Part shown: piece after piece, positions 17,449 through 26,229 of the stretch
Position numbering within the stretch: position 1 is the first letter of the stretch
Layout: every line of letters begins with the position of its first letter
Source of the DNA: Gellertiella hungarica
Lineage (GTDB): Bacteria; Pseudomonadota; Alphaproteobacteria; Rhizobiales; Rhizobiaceae
NCBI RefSeq assembly: GCF_014197145.1
Contig: NZ_JACIEZ010000003.1
Span: 1 to 64,000, forward strand
Reading direction: 5' to 3'
Length of the DNA: 64,000 bases
Made by a program: the position numbers and the translations under genes
The notes under the pieces: model-generated
Databases searched by the model: none
Seen by the model: the letters and a program-made list of their open reading frames with translations, nothing else
Told to the model about the DNA's origin: nothing

Positions 17449-18984
17449 TCACGCGAAGCTGCGTTTCTTGCGTTCCACGGCCTGGGCGTCCTCGACGGCG
17501 GGGACGGTCTGGAGGACGCGTTTGGCGGGGAGGATGGCGATCACTTCCGTGCCTTCGCGCAGCTTGGATTTCAGGATGAACTGGCCGTCGTGCTTGGCCA
17601 TGATCGCCTGAACGATCGGCAGGCCGAGGCCGGTGCCCTGTTCGGCGCTCTTGATGGCGATGGAGCCCTGGCCGAAGGCGGAGAGCACCACGGGGATCTC
17701 GTCCTCGGGAATGCCCGGACCGTTGTCCTTGATCGCCACATATTGCCCGCCGGTGGAGGTCCAGCCGGCCTTCACCTGGATTTCGCCGCCCTGCGGGGTG
17801 AACTTCACCGCATTCGACAGGAGGTTCAGCACCACCTGGCGCATCGATTTCTCGTCCGCCCAGACATCGGGGAGGGAGGATTCGAAGACTTCGGTGATGG
17901 TGATGTTCTTGCCGCGGGCGCGCAGCTGCACCATGCCGATGCAGTCTTCCGCGATATCCAGCAGCGAGATCGCCTCTTCCTGCAGCTCGTAACGCCCGGC
18001 CTCGATGCGCGAGAGATCGAGGATCTCGTTGATGAGGTTCAGCAGGTGCTGCCCGGAGCGGTGGATGTCGTTGACATATTCCTTGTAGGTCGGGTTGTTG
18101 AGCGGCCCCATCACCTCCGTGGCGATCACCTCCGAAAAGCCGAGGATGGCGTTGAGCGGGGTCCGGAGCTCGTGCGACATGGAGGCAAGGAAGCGCGATT
18201 TCGCGAGGTTCGCCTCTTCCGCCCGCCGCCGCGCCTCGTCCGACATGGATTTCGCCGTCTCCAGCTCCGCGATCAGATCGTCCTTTTCCGACTGGAAGGA
18301 GAGCAGCTTGATGTTGGACATGTACATGCGGTCCGTCACGATCACGAAAAAGGCCACCGCGACGCACAGCATGGCCAGCAGGCCGACATCGAAGATGCTG
18401 CCGCCGAGCGCGGCATTGCCCACCAGCGTGACGATGACGGGGGCGAAGGTGACCGGCACCGAGCGCCGCAGCATGAAGCAGGACAGCGCCGTGAAGGACA
18501 GCACCACCAGAAGGATGGCGCCCTTGAACAGCGAGTAATTGTCCGGCGAGCAGGCGCCGCAGGTCTGGATCGAGAAGGCCGCCCAGCCGAAGCCGAGGAT
18601 GGCCTGGCCCGACAGCAGCACGTGCTGCCACTTGCGTGCGTTCTCGTTGGTGATGTTCTGGCGCAGCGCAAAGCGCTGCAGCAGCGTGTTTGCCGCATGC
18701 AGCACCAGCGCCATGAAGGCCCAGCCGATCAGCCGCAGGTCGTCGTTGAAATAGGAGCCGACGATGGTGATGGCGACGATGAGGTAGGGGGTGATCGACG
18801 CGCTCTGCAGCGCCGTCGTCAGATGCATCACCAGCAGGTCGCGGTCGAAGGCGCGGCTGCCGTGGTCGCCATGCTGCAAGCGTTCGCGCGTCGCCTTCAC
18901 CGCGCGGTTCACGGCGCGGTTACGGTGGCTGCGGGAACGGTCGACAATGATCTTGTCGGTCGATGAACTCACTTGCTGGGACAT
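17449..18984 (-). CDS. Membrane sensor histidine kinase
   Basis: A 511-residue kinase. Residues about 60-230 hold six or so hydrophobic segments and form a membrane sensor, followed by a helical linker (SEKDDLIAELETAKSMSDEARRRAEEANLAKSRF is the region). The HisKA H-box is SHELRTPLNAILGFSE, and the ATPase part shows N-box VLNLLSNAVKFT, G1 DNGPGIPEDE and G2 GTGLGLPIV. The H-box resembles the PleC/PdhS group of alphaproteobacterial kinases. No response regulator gene is adjacent, so the partner is unknown. The start at 18984 gives a basic cytoplasmic N-terminus. Confidence 0.9.
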   Translation of the reverse strand: MSQQVSSSTDKIIVDRSRSHRNRAVNRAVKATRERLQHGDHGSRAFDRDLLVMHLTTALQSASITPYLIVAITIVGSYFNDDLRLIGWAFMALVLHAANTLLQRFALRQNITNENARKWQHVLLSGQAILGFGWAAFSIQTCGACSPDNYSLFKGAILLVVLSFTALSCFMLRRSVPVTFAPVIVTLVGNAALGGSIFDVGLLAMLCVAVAFFVIVTDRMYMSNIKLLSFQSEKDDLIAELETAKSMSDEARRRAEEANLAKSRFLASMSHELRTPLNAILGFSEVIATEVMGPLNNPTYKEYVNDIHRSGQHLLNLINEILDLSRIEAGRYELQEEAISLLDIAEDCIGMVQLRARGKNITITEVFESSLPDVWADEKSMRQVVLNLLSNAVKFTPQGGEIQVKAGWTSTGGQYVAIKDNGPGIPEDEIPVVLSAFGQGSIAIKSAEQGTGLGLPIVQAIMAKHDGQFILKSKLREGTEVIAILPAKRVLQTVPAVEDAQAVERKKRSFA

Positions 18985-19106
18985 GAAACCGGTTGGCGAA
19001 CACAGTGATGATCGCTAAACCTTAGCCACGAATTCTTAAGAAGATGCTGCCAGCAACCTTTTGTTTTCCATTTTTCTTAGGCGCCGGAGGACCCGTACGG
19101 CCCGCC

Positions 19107-19664
19107 ATGTCCAGACGAAGACCTTCCTTCCGCATCTGGCGGGAACTCGCCATTCTCCTGATTTTTCTGGCACTTGCAGGCGGTTATGCACTTCTTTCGC
19201 GCAAGCCCGCGGCCTTCTTCACGCAAGGGCCGTTCGTGGCGGTCGATGGCGATACGTTAACGATTGACGGCATGCGGCTGCGCATCCGCGGCATCGATGC
19301 GCCGGAGCGCCGGCAGCTCTGCGGCGAGGGGCGGGCGCAATGGGCCTGCGGGCTGGAAGCGCGGCGGGCGCTGGCGGCCCGTCTCGCCGGCCTTTCCTGC
19401 GAGGTGAAGGGCCAGGACAAGTATCGGCGCCGGCTTGCCCGCTGCCGCATGCCCGCGGGAGACCTGGGGGCGGCGATGGTGCGCGAGGGCCTTGCGGTCG
19501 CCTATGGCGACTACGAGGCCGAGGAGGCGGAGGCCCGCCGGGCGCGGCGCGGCCTGTGGTCCGGGCCGTTCCTGAGGCCGGAAGACTGGCGCAAGGCCCA
19601 CCGGCGCAAGGCCGAAATGGAGGATGTGCCCGACATGCTCGGTATCCTCCGATTCTGGTGGTAG
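19107..19664 (+). CDS. Thermonuclease (SNase-like) family protein, membrane anchored
   Basis: A 185-residue protein with one N-terminal membrane anchor or signal (ELAILLIFLALAGGYALL) and an SNase-like OB-fold domain: VAVDGDTLTIDGMRLRIRGI, DAPERRQLC, and YRRRLARCRMPAGDLGAAMV. The aspartates and arginines of the thermonuclease active site (GDT, IDAPE) are present. It probably acts in the periplasm on nucleic acids. The Met of MSRRRPSFRIW (19107) is preferred to 19044 because it places the anchor at the N-terminus. It is divergent from the histidine kinase gene. Confidence 0.85.
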   Translation: MSRRRPSFRIWRELAILLIFLALAGGYALLSRKPAAFFTQGPFVAVDGDTLTIDGMRLRIRGIDAPERRQLCGEGRAQWACGLEARRALAARLAGLSCEVKGQDKYRRRLARCRMPAGDLGAAMVREGLAVAYGDYEAEEAEARRARRGLWSGPFLRPEDWRKAHRRKAEMEDVPDMLGILRFWW

Positions 19665-19692
19665 AACCGATGGCACGGAAAGGAAGCCGGAC

Positions 19693-20313
19693 ATGAAGCT
19701 TTACGACGGCGGGCGGGCGCCCAATCCCCGCAGGGTGACCTATTTTCTCGCGGAGAAGGGCATCGCGCTCGAAACGGTGCCTGTCGACATGGGCCAGCTC
19801 GAGCACCGCTCCGATCTCATCAGCCGGCTGAACCCGCTGCAGCGCCTGCCGGTGCTCGAACTCGACGACGGCACCATCCTGACGGAGACGGTGGCGATCT
19901 GCCGATATCTGGAGGAGCTCCATCCCGATCCGCCGCTCTTTGGCACCGACCCGCTGGAACGGGCGCTGGTGGAGATGTGGCAGCGCCGGGTGGAGCTGCA
20001 TTTCTTCATGGCGGTGGCGGCGGCCTTCCGTCACCTTCACCCGGCCATGCAGGGCTGGGAAGTGCCGCAGATCCCCGAATGGGGCGAGGCCAACAAGCCG
20101 AAGGCGATCGAGTTCCTGCGTCTTCTGGATGGCGAGCTGGCGGGCCGTGCCTTTGTCGCCGGCGACCGCTTCTCGATTGCCGACATCACCGCCTATGTGA
20201 GCGTGAACTTCATGAAGCTCGCCCGCATTCCCCTGCCGGAGGACCTGCCGAATGTTCGCCGCTGGCACGCGGAGATCGCGGCGCGGCCGGGCATGGGCTC
20301 CATCAAGCCGTGA
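19693..20313 (+). CDS. Glutathione S-transferase family protein
   Basis: A 206-residue cytosolic GST. The N-terminal thioredoxin-like half includes MKLYDGGRAPNPRRVTYFLAEKG shortened here to its start, the cis-Pro motif RLPVLELDDG and the glutathione-binding LTETVAICRYLEE. The C-terminal helical half has the N-capping motif FSIADITAYV. The active residue could be Ser/Asn near APNPRRV; no Cys is there. The stop codon shares bases with the GTG start of the uracil-DNA glycosylase gene (GTGA at 20310-20313), so the two were made as one operon with the thermonuclease gene upstream. Confidence 0.9.
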   Translation: MKLYDGGRAPNPRRVTYFLAEKGIALETVPVDMGQLEHRSDLISRLNPLQRLPVLELDDGTILTETVAICRYLEELHPDPPLFGTDPLERALVEMWQRRVELHFFMAVAAAFRHLHPAMQGWEVPQIPEWGEANKPKAIEFLRLLDGELAGRAFVAGDRFSIADITAYVSVNFMKLARIPLPEDLPNVRRWHAEIAARPGMGSIKP

Positions 20314-20941
20314 CGGAGACGCCTTCGCTCGAACGCCTTCGCCACGACATAAGCGCCTGCCGGCTCTGCCGCGATGCGCCGGCCGGTGGGCCGGAACGCC
20401 GGCTTCCGCACGAGCCAAGGCCGGTTGCCGTGCTGTCCCGGACGGCGCGGGTGCTGATTGCCGGGCAGGCGCCGGGTCTCAGGGTGCATGAAAGCGGACT
20501 GCCCTTCAACGATGCCTCGGGCGACCGGCTGCGCGCCTGGCTCGGCGTCGGCAGGGAGCAGTTCTACGATCCCGACACTTCGCCATCGTGCCCATGGGCT
20601 TCTGCTTTCCCGGCTACGACGCCAAGGGAAGCGACCTGCCGCCACGCAAGGAATGCGCGCCGCTCTGGCGGGCACGGGTGCTGGCGGCCATGCCGCAGGT
20701 GCGGCTGGTGCTGGCGGTGGGCGGCTATGCGCAGGCCTATCACCTGGGCGCGCTGGCCCGCGGCGGCATGACGGAGACGGTTCGCAACTTCCGCGTTTTT
20801 CTCGATCCGCCGGAAGGCCCCTCCATCCTGCCGCTGCCACACCCTAGCTGGCGCAACACCGGCTGGATCCGCCGGAACCCGTGGTTCGAGGAAGCGCTGC
20901 TGCCGGAATTATTTGCCCGCGTGCACGCGCTTATCAGGTGA
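20310..20941 (+). pseudogene. Uracil-DNA glycosylase family protein, frameshifted
   Basis: The first 89 codons from GTG 20310 read as a family-4-like uracil-DNA glycosylase: CRLC, ARVLIAGQAPGLRVHESG and LPFNDASGDRLRAWLGV. After FYDPD the frame changes; the rest of the protein continues one frame over from about 20578 (FAIVPMGFCFPGYDAKGSDL, ..., LPLPHPSWRNTGW, ending at 20941). A single-base deletion near 20575-20580 would explain it. Both halves are otherwise well conserved, so the lesion is recent or a sequencing error. In its intact form the enzyme removes uracil from DNA. The GTG start overlaps the GST stop. Confidence 0.8.
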
Positions 20942-21099
20942 CACGCGCGCACAATTATTCTAATGGAAGGGCAATAGGGGAATGAAAATGCGAACGGTCC
21001 GAAAATGGTCGTTCGGTCTCCCGGGATATCGATTATGTGCTCCAAAGGGTTGCAGGCCGCAGCCCCGGAGTTCGGCCACGCCGAAGAAAGGATGCTGGA

Positions 21100-21588
21100 A
21101 TGGATCGCCTCGACCGCAAAATTCTCCGTCTTCTGCAGGAGGACTCCACGCTCGCGGTGGCCGATCTCGCCAAGAAGGTGGGCCTTTCCACCACGCCCTG
21201 CTGGCGCCGCATCCAGAAGATGGAAGAAGACGGCGTCATCCGCCGCCGCGTGGCGCTGCTGGATCCGGCCAAGGTGAACACCAAGGTCACCGTCTTCGTC
21301 TCGATCCGCACCAACGCCCATTCCATCGAATGGCTGAAGCGCTTTTCGGAAGTGGTGGTGGAGTTTCCCGAGGTGGTGGAATTCTACCGCATGAGCGGCG
21401 ACGTGGACTATCTCCTGCGCGTGGTCGTGCCTGATATCGCGGCCTATGATGCCTTCTACAAGCGGCTGATCGCCAAGATCGAGATCCGGGACGTCTCCTC
21501 GGCCTTCGCCATGGAGCAGATCAAGTACACGACGGAACTGCCGCTCGACTACATGGGCATCGACAACGTCAAGACCGGCGACGACTGA
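21100..21588 (+). CDS. Lrp/AsnC family transcriptional regulator
   Basis: A 162-residue regulator with an N-terminal winged helix (LDRKILRLLQEDSTLAVADL, then VGLSTTPCWRRIQKMEEDG) and a C-terminal RAM ligand-binding domain (VTVFVSIRTNAH, VVEFYRMSGDVDYLLRVVV). The recognition helix STTPCWRRIQKME is typical of Lrp-type proteins that sense amino acids. I place the start at 21100 (MDRLDRKIL); an in-frame ATG at 21037 adds an unconserved stretch. It stands alone; its own upstream 158 bp probably hold an autoregulated promoter. Confidence 0.92.
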   Translation: MDRLDRKILRLLQEDSTLAVADLAKKVGLSTTPCWRRIQKMEEDGVIRRRVALLDPAKVNTKVTVFVSIRTNAHSIEWLKRFSEVVVEFPEVVEFYRMSGDVDYLLRVVVPDIAAYDAFYKRLIAKIEIRDVSSAFAMEQIKYTTELPLDYMGIDNVKTGDD

Positions 21589-21754
21589 GCGACGGGTGCG
21601 GCCGGGCCTTCATCCGGTCTCGAACGGCCGTTGCGATGAAAGACGAGGCCGGATGTCGAGCGCGGCGCCGGCTTGCCCGCTGCCCCAATTTTTCCTGATG
21701 CTTTCTGCGGCCAAATCGGCGTAGGCTCCCTCCGGGATCAGGAGGGGCCGGTCG

Positions 21755-22498
21755 ATGTCGTCTGTCTATGTCTATGCGTTCGTTTGCGTCTTTCTTGCGG
21801 GGATCGTGAGGGGTTTTTCCGGCTTTGCCTTTGCCGCGCTGGTGGTGATCTCCGTTTCCTTCGTGCTGCCGCCGGAGACCGTGGTGCCCGCGGTGCTGAT
21901 CCTCGAGGTGATCGCCGGCATTCACCTGCTGCCGTCCATCTGGCGGACGGTGCACTGGCCGTCCATCACCATCATCGTCGTCGCCTCGATCATCGCCACC
22001 CCGCTCGGCGTCTATGTTCTCGCAAACGTGCCGGCCGAACCGATGAAGCTCGCGCTTGCGGTCATCACCTTTGTGGCGGCGGCTGTTCTGGCCACGGGCT
22101 ACCAGCTGAAGCGCATGCCGCGCCCGGCGGAAACCGCGGCGACGGGGGCGGCGGCCGGGCTTCTCAACGGCGCCTTCGGCATCGGCGGACCGCCGATCAT
22201 CGTGTTCTTCCTCGGCTCGCCGCTGGCGCTCGAGGCTGGCCGGGCCTCCATCGTCGCCTCCTTCCTTGCCATGGATATTGCCGGCCTCATCGCGCTCTTT
22301 GCCTTCGGCATGTATGACAGGGCGAGCCTGACGCTGACGGTGCTGGCGCTTCCGGCGCTCGTCGCCGGCGTCTATATCGGCTCGCGCCTCGTCGGCCGGC
22401 TCGACGAAAAGGCCGCCCGCAAGGGCGTCATCGCCATCCTGATGATCCTCTCGGTGATGATGGGCTATGGCAGCCTTATGGCCATCCGCGGCGGGTGA
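21755..22498 (+). CDS. TauE/SafE family (sulfite exporter-type) membrane protein
   Basis: A 247-residue polytopic protein with about eight membrane segments and the twin glycine motifs of the TauE/SafE family: GIVRGFSGFAFAAL near the N-terminus and LLNGAFGIGGPPIIVFFL in the second half. Members export or import small anions such as sulfite, sulfoacetate or related sulfonates; the actual substrate here is open. No sulfur-metabolism gene is adjacent. Confidence 0.88.
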   Translation: MSSVYVYAFVCVFLAGIVRGFSGFAFAALVVISVSFVLPPETVVPAVLILEVIAGIHLLPSIWRTVHWPSITIIVVASIIATPLGVYVLANVPAEPMKLALAVITFVAAAVLATGYQLKRMPRPAETAATGAAAGLLNGAFGIGGPPIIVFFLGSPLALEAGRASIVASFLAMDIAGLIALFAFGMYDRASLTLTVLALPALVAGVYIGSRLVGRLDEKAARKGVIAILMILSVMMGYGSLMAIRGG

Positions 22499-22566
22499 GG
22501 GGAGCTTCGGGGGGTGACAGCGACGGAAAATGATGTATTTTAGGGAAATGTGAGGAGACCATTTCC

Positions 22567-22776
22567 ATGGCAATGCGCGCGCGCGACCTTCTGGACAAGA
22601 AGCGGGAACAGCTTGCCGTGCTCGGCAGCAAGGCCCAGGAAGAGGCGCGCGCTGCCGGTGTCAGCGCTTATTTTATCGATAAGAACAATCCTGATTTCAT
22701 AACTGAAGAGCGCCCGGACGGAACCCGGGTGATTGTGGATCGTGTCGAACAGCCAGGGAAATTCGCCGCCGAATAG
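22567..22776 (+). CDS. Small protein preceding Zeta toxin, putative antitoxin
   Basis: A 69-residue protein, charged and likely helical in its first half (ARDLLDKKREQLAVLGSKAQ), with a beta-prone second half (DGTRVIVDRV). A GAGGAGA ribosome-binding sequence precedes the ATG. Its 3' end overlaps the start region of the Zeta-type toxin gene, the arrangement of an antitoxin-toxin pair. I do not recognise it as a classical Epsilon antitoxin. The antitoxin role is inferred from position. Confidence 0.55.
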   Translation: MAMRARDLLDKKREQLAVLGSKAQEEARAAGVSAYFIDKNNPDFITEERPDGTRVIVDRVEQPGKFAAE

Positions 22777-23368
22777 GCAGCCCGAATGCGTGGTTCTCGC
22801 CGGCCCAAACGGGGCCGGAAAATCCAGCCTCTACCGAACGATCCGGTTTGCCGGCGAATTCGTCAACGCCGACGATATTGCGCGAGGGCTCCGGCCGGAC
22901 AGGCCGGACGACGCCGCCATCGAGGCCGGAAAGATAGCGCTTGAGCGCCTCGACGCGCTCGTCGCGGCCCATGACGACTTCGTTTACGAGACGACACTTT
23001 CCAGCCACCAGTCGATCCGGCTTCTGCGGGCCGCGAGGGATGCGGGCTATGCGGTTCTTCTGGTTTTCGTCGCCTTGCAATCGGCAGACCTCCATGTGCT
23101 GCGGGTAAGGCAGAGGGTGCTGCAAGGAGGCCATTCCATTCCCGAAGCGGCGATACGCCGACGCTACGACAAGACCTTCGATCAATTGCAGAGAGCCATT
23201 CCCTTCTGCACGGCAGCGGAGATCTACGACAACTCAGGCGAGGATGGGCCGAGGCACGTCGCATCCGTCGGGGAGGGGAGCGTTGCTGTCCTTCATGCCT
23301 CAGAGAACGCGTTCGACCTGCGCATTGAGGCCTGCCTTCGCGGTGCCGGCTGCCTGTTTCCGGTCTAA
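22742..23368 (+). CDS. Zeta toxin family protein (UDP-sugar kinase-type)
   Basis: A 208-residue P-loop kinase of the Zeta toxin family, whose studied members phosphorylate UDP-N-acetylglucosamine and poison cell-wall synthesis. Motifs: Walker A LAGPNGAGKSS, the catalytic Asp in FVNADDIARGL, ETTLSS, and the distal Arg-rich pattern RVRQRVLQGGHSIPEAAIRRRY. The start is uncertain: GTG at 22742 is my choice, with TTG at 22733 also in frame; both overlap the upstream small gene. The stop overlaps the convergent AlkD-like gene by four bases. Confidence 0.8.
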   Translation: MSNSQGNSPPNRQPECVVLAGPNGAGKSSLYRTIRFAGEFVNADDIARGLRPDRPDDAAIEAGKIALERLDALVAAHDDFVYETTLSSHQSIRLLRAARDAGYAVLLVFVALQSADLHVLRVRQRVLQGGHSIPEAAIRRRYDKTFDQLQRAIPFCTAAEIYDNSGEDGPRHVASVGEGSVAVLHASENAFDLRIEACLRGAGCLFPV

Positions 23369-24060
23369 CCCAACCCCACTTTGCGCAGGGCGATCCTGCC
23401 CTTCAGTTCGCGTGCGGCATCCTTGCCGATCCAGCGGGCGGTGCGGTCTTCGCTGGCGGCGAGCCTTTCGGCAAGCGCAAGCGCCGGGCCGTGGCAGCCG
23501 GGGCTCCGTTTGCCGATCTGGCGCAGCGCCCAGTTCACCGCCTTCTTCACGAAATTGCGGGGATCGGTGGCGTGGGCCTCGATCACGGGCAGGAAGGCGA
23601 GGAAGGTCTCGTCGGGCAGCTTCTTGAGGTGCACGGCGCTCCAGGCGATCATCACGAAACCGGTGCGGCGGACGAATTCCCTGTCGTCGGCAATGAATTC
23701 CGGGATCAGTTCCGGGCCGAGACCGGCGTCGGCGAAGGTGTCCGACCAGCTGTCCACCATCTCCCAGGAATTGAAGGTCGCGGCACAGGCGCGGGCCTGA
23801 TCGGCGGTGATCTTCTTCGGCTCCTCCGTGTAGGACGCAAGGAGCCTTGCCTCGCGGATGCCGCTGTCCCAGAGCGCCAGCGCCCTTTCGTGGTTGCGGC
23901 GGATGATCCGGGCGATGGCCCGGAGATCCGTGTTCGATATGCCCAGGGCATGGTCCGTCACGATGCCGAAACGGGCCATGCCGGCCACGTTCTCCTCGTT
24001 GCGCAGGCTTTTCAGGTGCGCGATCACCTCAGCGGCGGTCGAGGAGGGGGAGAGCGTCAT
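23365..24060 (-). CDS. DNA alkylation repair (AlkD-like HEAT repeat) protein
   Basis: A 231-residue all-helical protein matching the AlkD-like DNA glycosylase family. Useful motifs are FGIVTDHALGISNTDLRAIA, SWEMVDSWSDTF (the conserved W..D.W.D region), FVRRTGFVMIAW and FVKKAVNWALRQIGKRS. AlkD-type enzymes remove bulky or positively charged alkylated bases without flipping them. The start overlaps the stop of the dehydrogenase gene upstream on the same strand by ATGA, so they are translationally coupled. Confidence 0.85.
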   Translation of the reverse strand: MTLSPSSTAAEVIAHLKSLRNEENVAGMARFGIVTDHALGISNTDLRAIARIIRRNHERALALWDSGIREARLLASYTEEPKKITADQARACAATFNSWEMVDSWSDTFADAGLGPELIPEFIADDREFVRRTGFVMIAWSAVHLKKLPDETFLAFLPVIEAHATDPRNFVKKAVNWALRQIGKRSPGCHGPALALAERLAASEDRTARWIGKDAARELKGRIALRKVGLG

Positions 24061-24926
24061 TTTTCGAGGCGCGCCAGAAGCGAGGACGTATCCCAGCGGT
24101 TGCCGCCCATGGCCTGCACGTCTCCATAGAACTGGTCGACGAGTGCGGTGACCGGCAGCTTCGCGCCGTTGCGGCGGGCTTCCGTCAGCACGATGTCGAG
24201 GTCCTTGCGCATCCAGTCGATGGCGAAACCGAAATCGTACTTGCCCTGGTTCATGGTCTTGTGGCGGTTTTCCATCTGCCAGGAACCGGCGGCACCCTTG
24301 GAGATCACCTCCACCACCTTCTCGATGTCGAGGCCGGCGCGCTTGCCGAAATGGATGCCCTCGGCAAGCCCCTGCACGAGGCCGGCGATGCAGATCTGGT
24401 TGACCATCTTGGTGAGCTGGCCGGCGCCCGCCGGGCCCATGAGGCCGACCATGCGGGCATAGGCATCGATGACGGGACGGGCCTTCTCGAAGGTTGCCTC
24501 CTCGCCGCCGCACATCACGGTGAGCACGCCGTTCTCGGCGCCCGCCTGTCCGCCCGAGACAGGGGCATCGATGAAGCCGAGGCCCTTCGCCCTTGCGGCT
24601 GCTTCCAGCTCGCGGGCCACTTCCGCGCTTGCGGTGGTGTTGTCGATGAGGATCGCGCCGGGCTTCATGGAGGAGAGCACGCCGTTTGCGCCTGTCGTCA
24701 CCGAGCGCAGGTCGTCGTCATTGCCCACGCAGGTGAAGACGAAATCGGCATCGGCGGCGGCTTCCGCCGGCGTCGGGGCAGAGCGGCCGCCATGCTGCTT
24801 CACCCAGGCCTCGGCCTTCGCGGCGGTTCGGTTGTACACGGTGACATCGTGCCCGCCCTTGTTCTTCAGGTGGGCCGCCATGGGATAGCCCATGACGCCA
24901 AGACCGATGAATGCCACTTTCGCCAT
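24057..24926 (-). CDS. NAD(P)-dependent beta-hydroxyacid dehydrogenase (3-hydroxyisobutyrate type)
   Basis: A 289-residue oxidoreductase. The N-terminal Rossmann motif is VAFIGLGVMGYPMAAHL; the substrate-binding signature is FIDAPVSGGQAGAENG and the catalytic lysine lies in GAGQLTKMVNQICIAG. These fit 3-hydroxyisobutyrate dehydrogenase and its relatives (tartronate semialdehyde or succinic semialdehyde reductases). Which substrate is used cannot be fixed here; no valine-degradation genes are adjacent. The start at MAKVAFIGLG (24926) is preferred to 24935. Confidence 0.88.
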   Translation of the reverse strand: MAKVAFIGLGVMGYPMAAHLKNKGGHDVTVYNRTAAKAEAWVKQHGGRSAPTPAEAAADADFVFTCVGNDDDLRSVTTGANGVLSSMKPGAILIDNTTASAEVARELEAAARAKGLGFIDAPVSGGQAGAENGVLTVMCGGEEATFEKARPVIDAYARMVGLMGPAGAGQLTKMVNQICIAGLVQGLAEGIHFGKRAGLDIEKVVEVISKGAAGSWQMENRHKTMNQGKYDFGFAIDWMRKDLDIVLTEARRNGAKLPVTALVDQFYGDVQAMGGNRWDTSSLLARLEK

Positions 24927-25001
24927 TGCGATCACTCCTCATAACGCATCCGGATTCCGGTGCCGAGGATTATCGGAAATGCTGCGCCGGCGAAAGCGGA
25001 A

Positions 25002-25817
25002 TCAGGCGAGACGGGCCGTGACGAGAATGCCGGGCGAAGGCTCGCCCTCCTGCATGCGCACGTTGATGTCGAGCATCTCCACGATCTCGAAACCGGTGGC
25101 CTGCAGCCGTTCGCGGATATAGGCGGGCGAATGCACGAACCGGTGGAAGGGGTAGATCCGGTAGGGCTCGCCCTGCAGCTCGTCCTCGCCGCGCGTTTCG
25201 GCGGAAAAGATGAACAGACCCCCCGGATTGAGGTTCTCGGCCGCCCCGAAGAACAGCGCTTCCAGCCCGCCCAGATAGGGCACCACATCCGTTGCGGTGA
25301 TGATGTCGAAGGGGCCGTCGTCATTGTCCTCGAGATAGTCCTCGACCTCCGCCACGTAGAGCGTGTCGTAGGCCTCCTTCTCGTCGGCGATGGCGACCAT
25401 GTTTTCGGAGAGATCGAGCCCGGTGATGTCGTCTGCCATGTCGCGCAGCGCCGCGCCGGTGAGCCCGGTGCCGCAGCCGAGATCGAGCAGCTTGCCGAAG
25501 GGGCCGAGCTTCAGCTCCTGCAGCCGCTGGCGCACCATCACAGGCACGCAGTAGCCGAGCTGCTCCACCAGAATGTCCTCGAAGGCCTCGGCATGCTGGT
25601 CGAACAGCGTTTCCACATAGGCTTCCGGCGCCTTGGGCGGCGTGTCGCCACGCCCCAGCGCCGCCAGCCGCACGGCCACCCCGCCATGATCCTCGGGGTC
25701 GAGCGCCAGAACCTCGCCATAGGCGGCCACGGCCGCATCCACATTGCCGGATTTCTCCAGCGCCAGAGCGCGGTTATAGGCTTCCGCGAGAGCCTCTTCG
25801 TCGATCTTCTTTGCCAT
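25002..25817 (-). CDS. SAM-dependent methyltransferase with N-terminal TPR-like helices
   Basis: About 271 residues. The N-terminal 60 residues look like one or two TPR helices (EEALAEAYNRALALEKSGN, VDAAVAAYGEVLALDPEDHG). A class I methyltransferase domain follows with motif I LLDLGCGTGLTGAAL, motif II DITGLDLSENM and the post-I region DIITATDVVPYLG. The start at 25817 (MAKKIDEEAL) is best supported; Mets at 25829 and 25853 are in frame. The substrate is unknown. The product of this family pattern is often annotated simply as methyltransferase. Confidence 0.82.
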   Translation of the reverse strand: MAKKIDEEALAEAYNRALALEKSGNVDAAVAAYGEVLALDPEDHGGVAVRLAALGRGDTPPKAPEAYVETLFDQHAEAFEDILVEQLGYCVPVMVRQRLQELKLGPFGKLLDLGCGTGLTGAALRDMADDITGLDLSENMVAIADEKEAYDTLYVAEVEDYLEDNDDGPFDIITATDVVPYLGGLEALFFGAAENLNPGGLFIFSAETRGEDELQGEPYRIYPFHRFVHSPAYIRERLQATGFEIVEMLDINVRMQEGEPSPGILVTARLA

Positions 25818-25871
25818 GCGCGCAGTCATAGGCCGCTGCCTTCTGCCGCGCAACCGGATTCAGCGGCCGGC

Positions 25872-26138
25872 TCAATGCAGGATGAACTCGCCCTTCAGCG
25901 CCCGCCACTCGTTGGGCCCGATCAGCTTGCGGTGGCAATAGCGCACCGAATGCAGCGGCCCATCGAGCTTTTCCTCCCAGAATTTCAGGAACTCCCGCAT
26001 CTCCGGGAAATCCGGCGCGAGATCGTAATGCTGCCAGACATAGGTCTGGAGAATGGCCGGGTGATCCGGCAGGCGGTAGAGAATATGGGCCGTCGTCAGC
26101 CCGTAGCCACGCAACTGCAGTTCCATTTCCTTGTTCAT
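25872..26138 (-). CDS. Usg-type small protein
   Basis: An 88-residue protein that I recognise as the Usg family of alphaproteobacteria, named for its link with tryptophan genes in some species. Motifs are GYGLTTAHILYRLPDHP, LQTYVWQHYDLAPDFP and LDGPLHSVRYCHRKL. Function is not known. The start could be 26144 or 26138. Upstream at 26214-26228 is an imperfect CtrA-like box, TTAA-N7-TTTA; it is weak evidence. Confidence 0.75.
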   Translation of the reverse strand: MNKEMELQLRGYGLTTAHILYRLPDHPAILQTYVWQHYDLAPDFPEMREFLKFWEEKLDGPLHSVRYCHRKLIGPNEWRALKGEFILH

Positions 26139-26229
26139 GGTCACCTCTCGTGGTTTCCAAAACTCGAATGTCCATTCATGCGCCTGTCATCAAATGGAAA
26201 CACCGGAAGGTTAACCGAAGCTTTACAAA

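Noticed and set aside
26214-26228. CtrA site upstream of Usg
   Set aside because: TTAA-N7-TTTA has one mismatch in a short motif and is too weak to report as a site.
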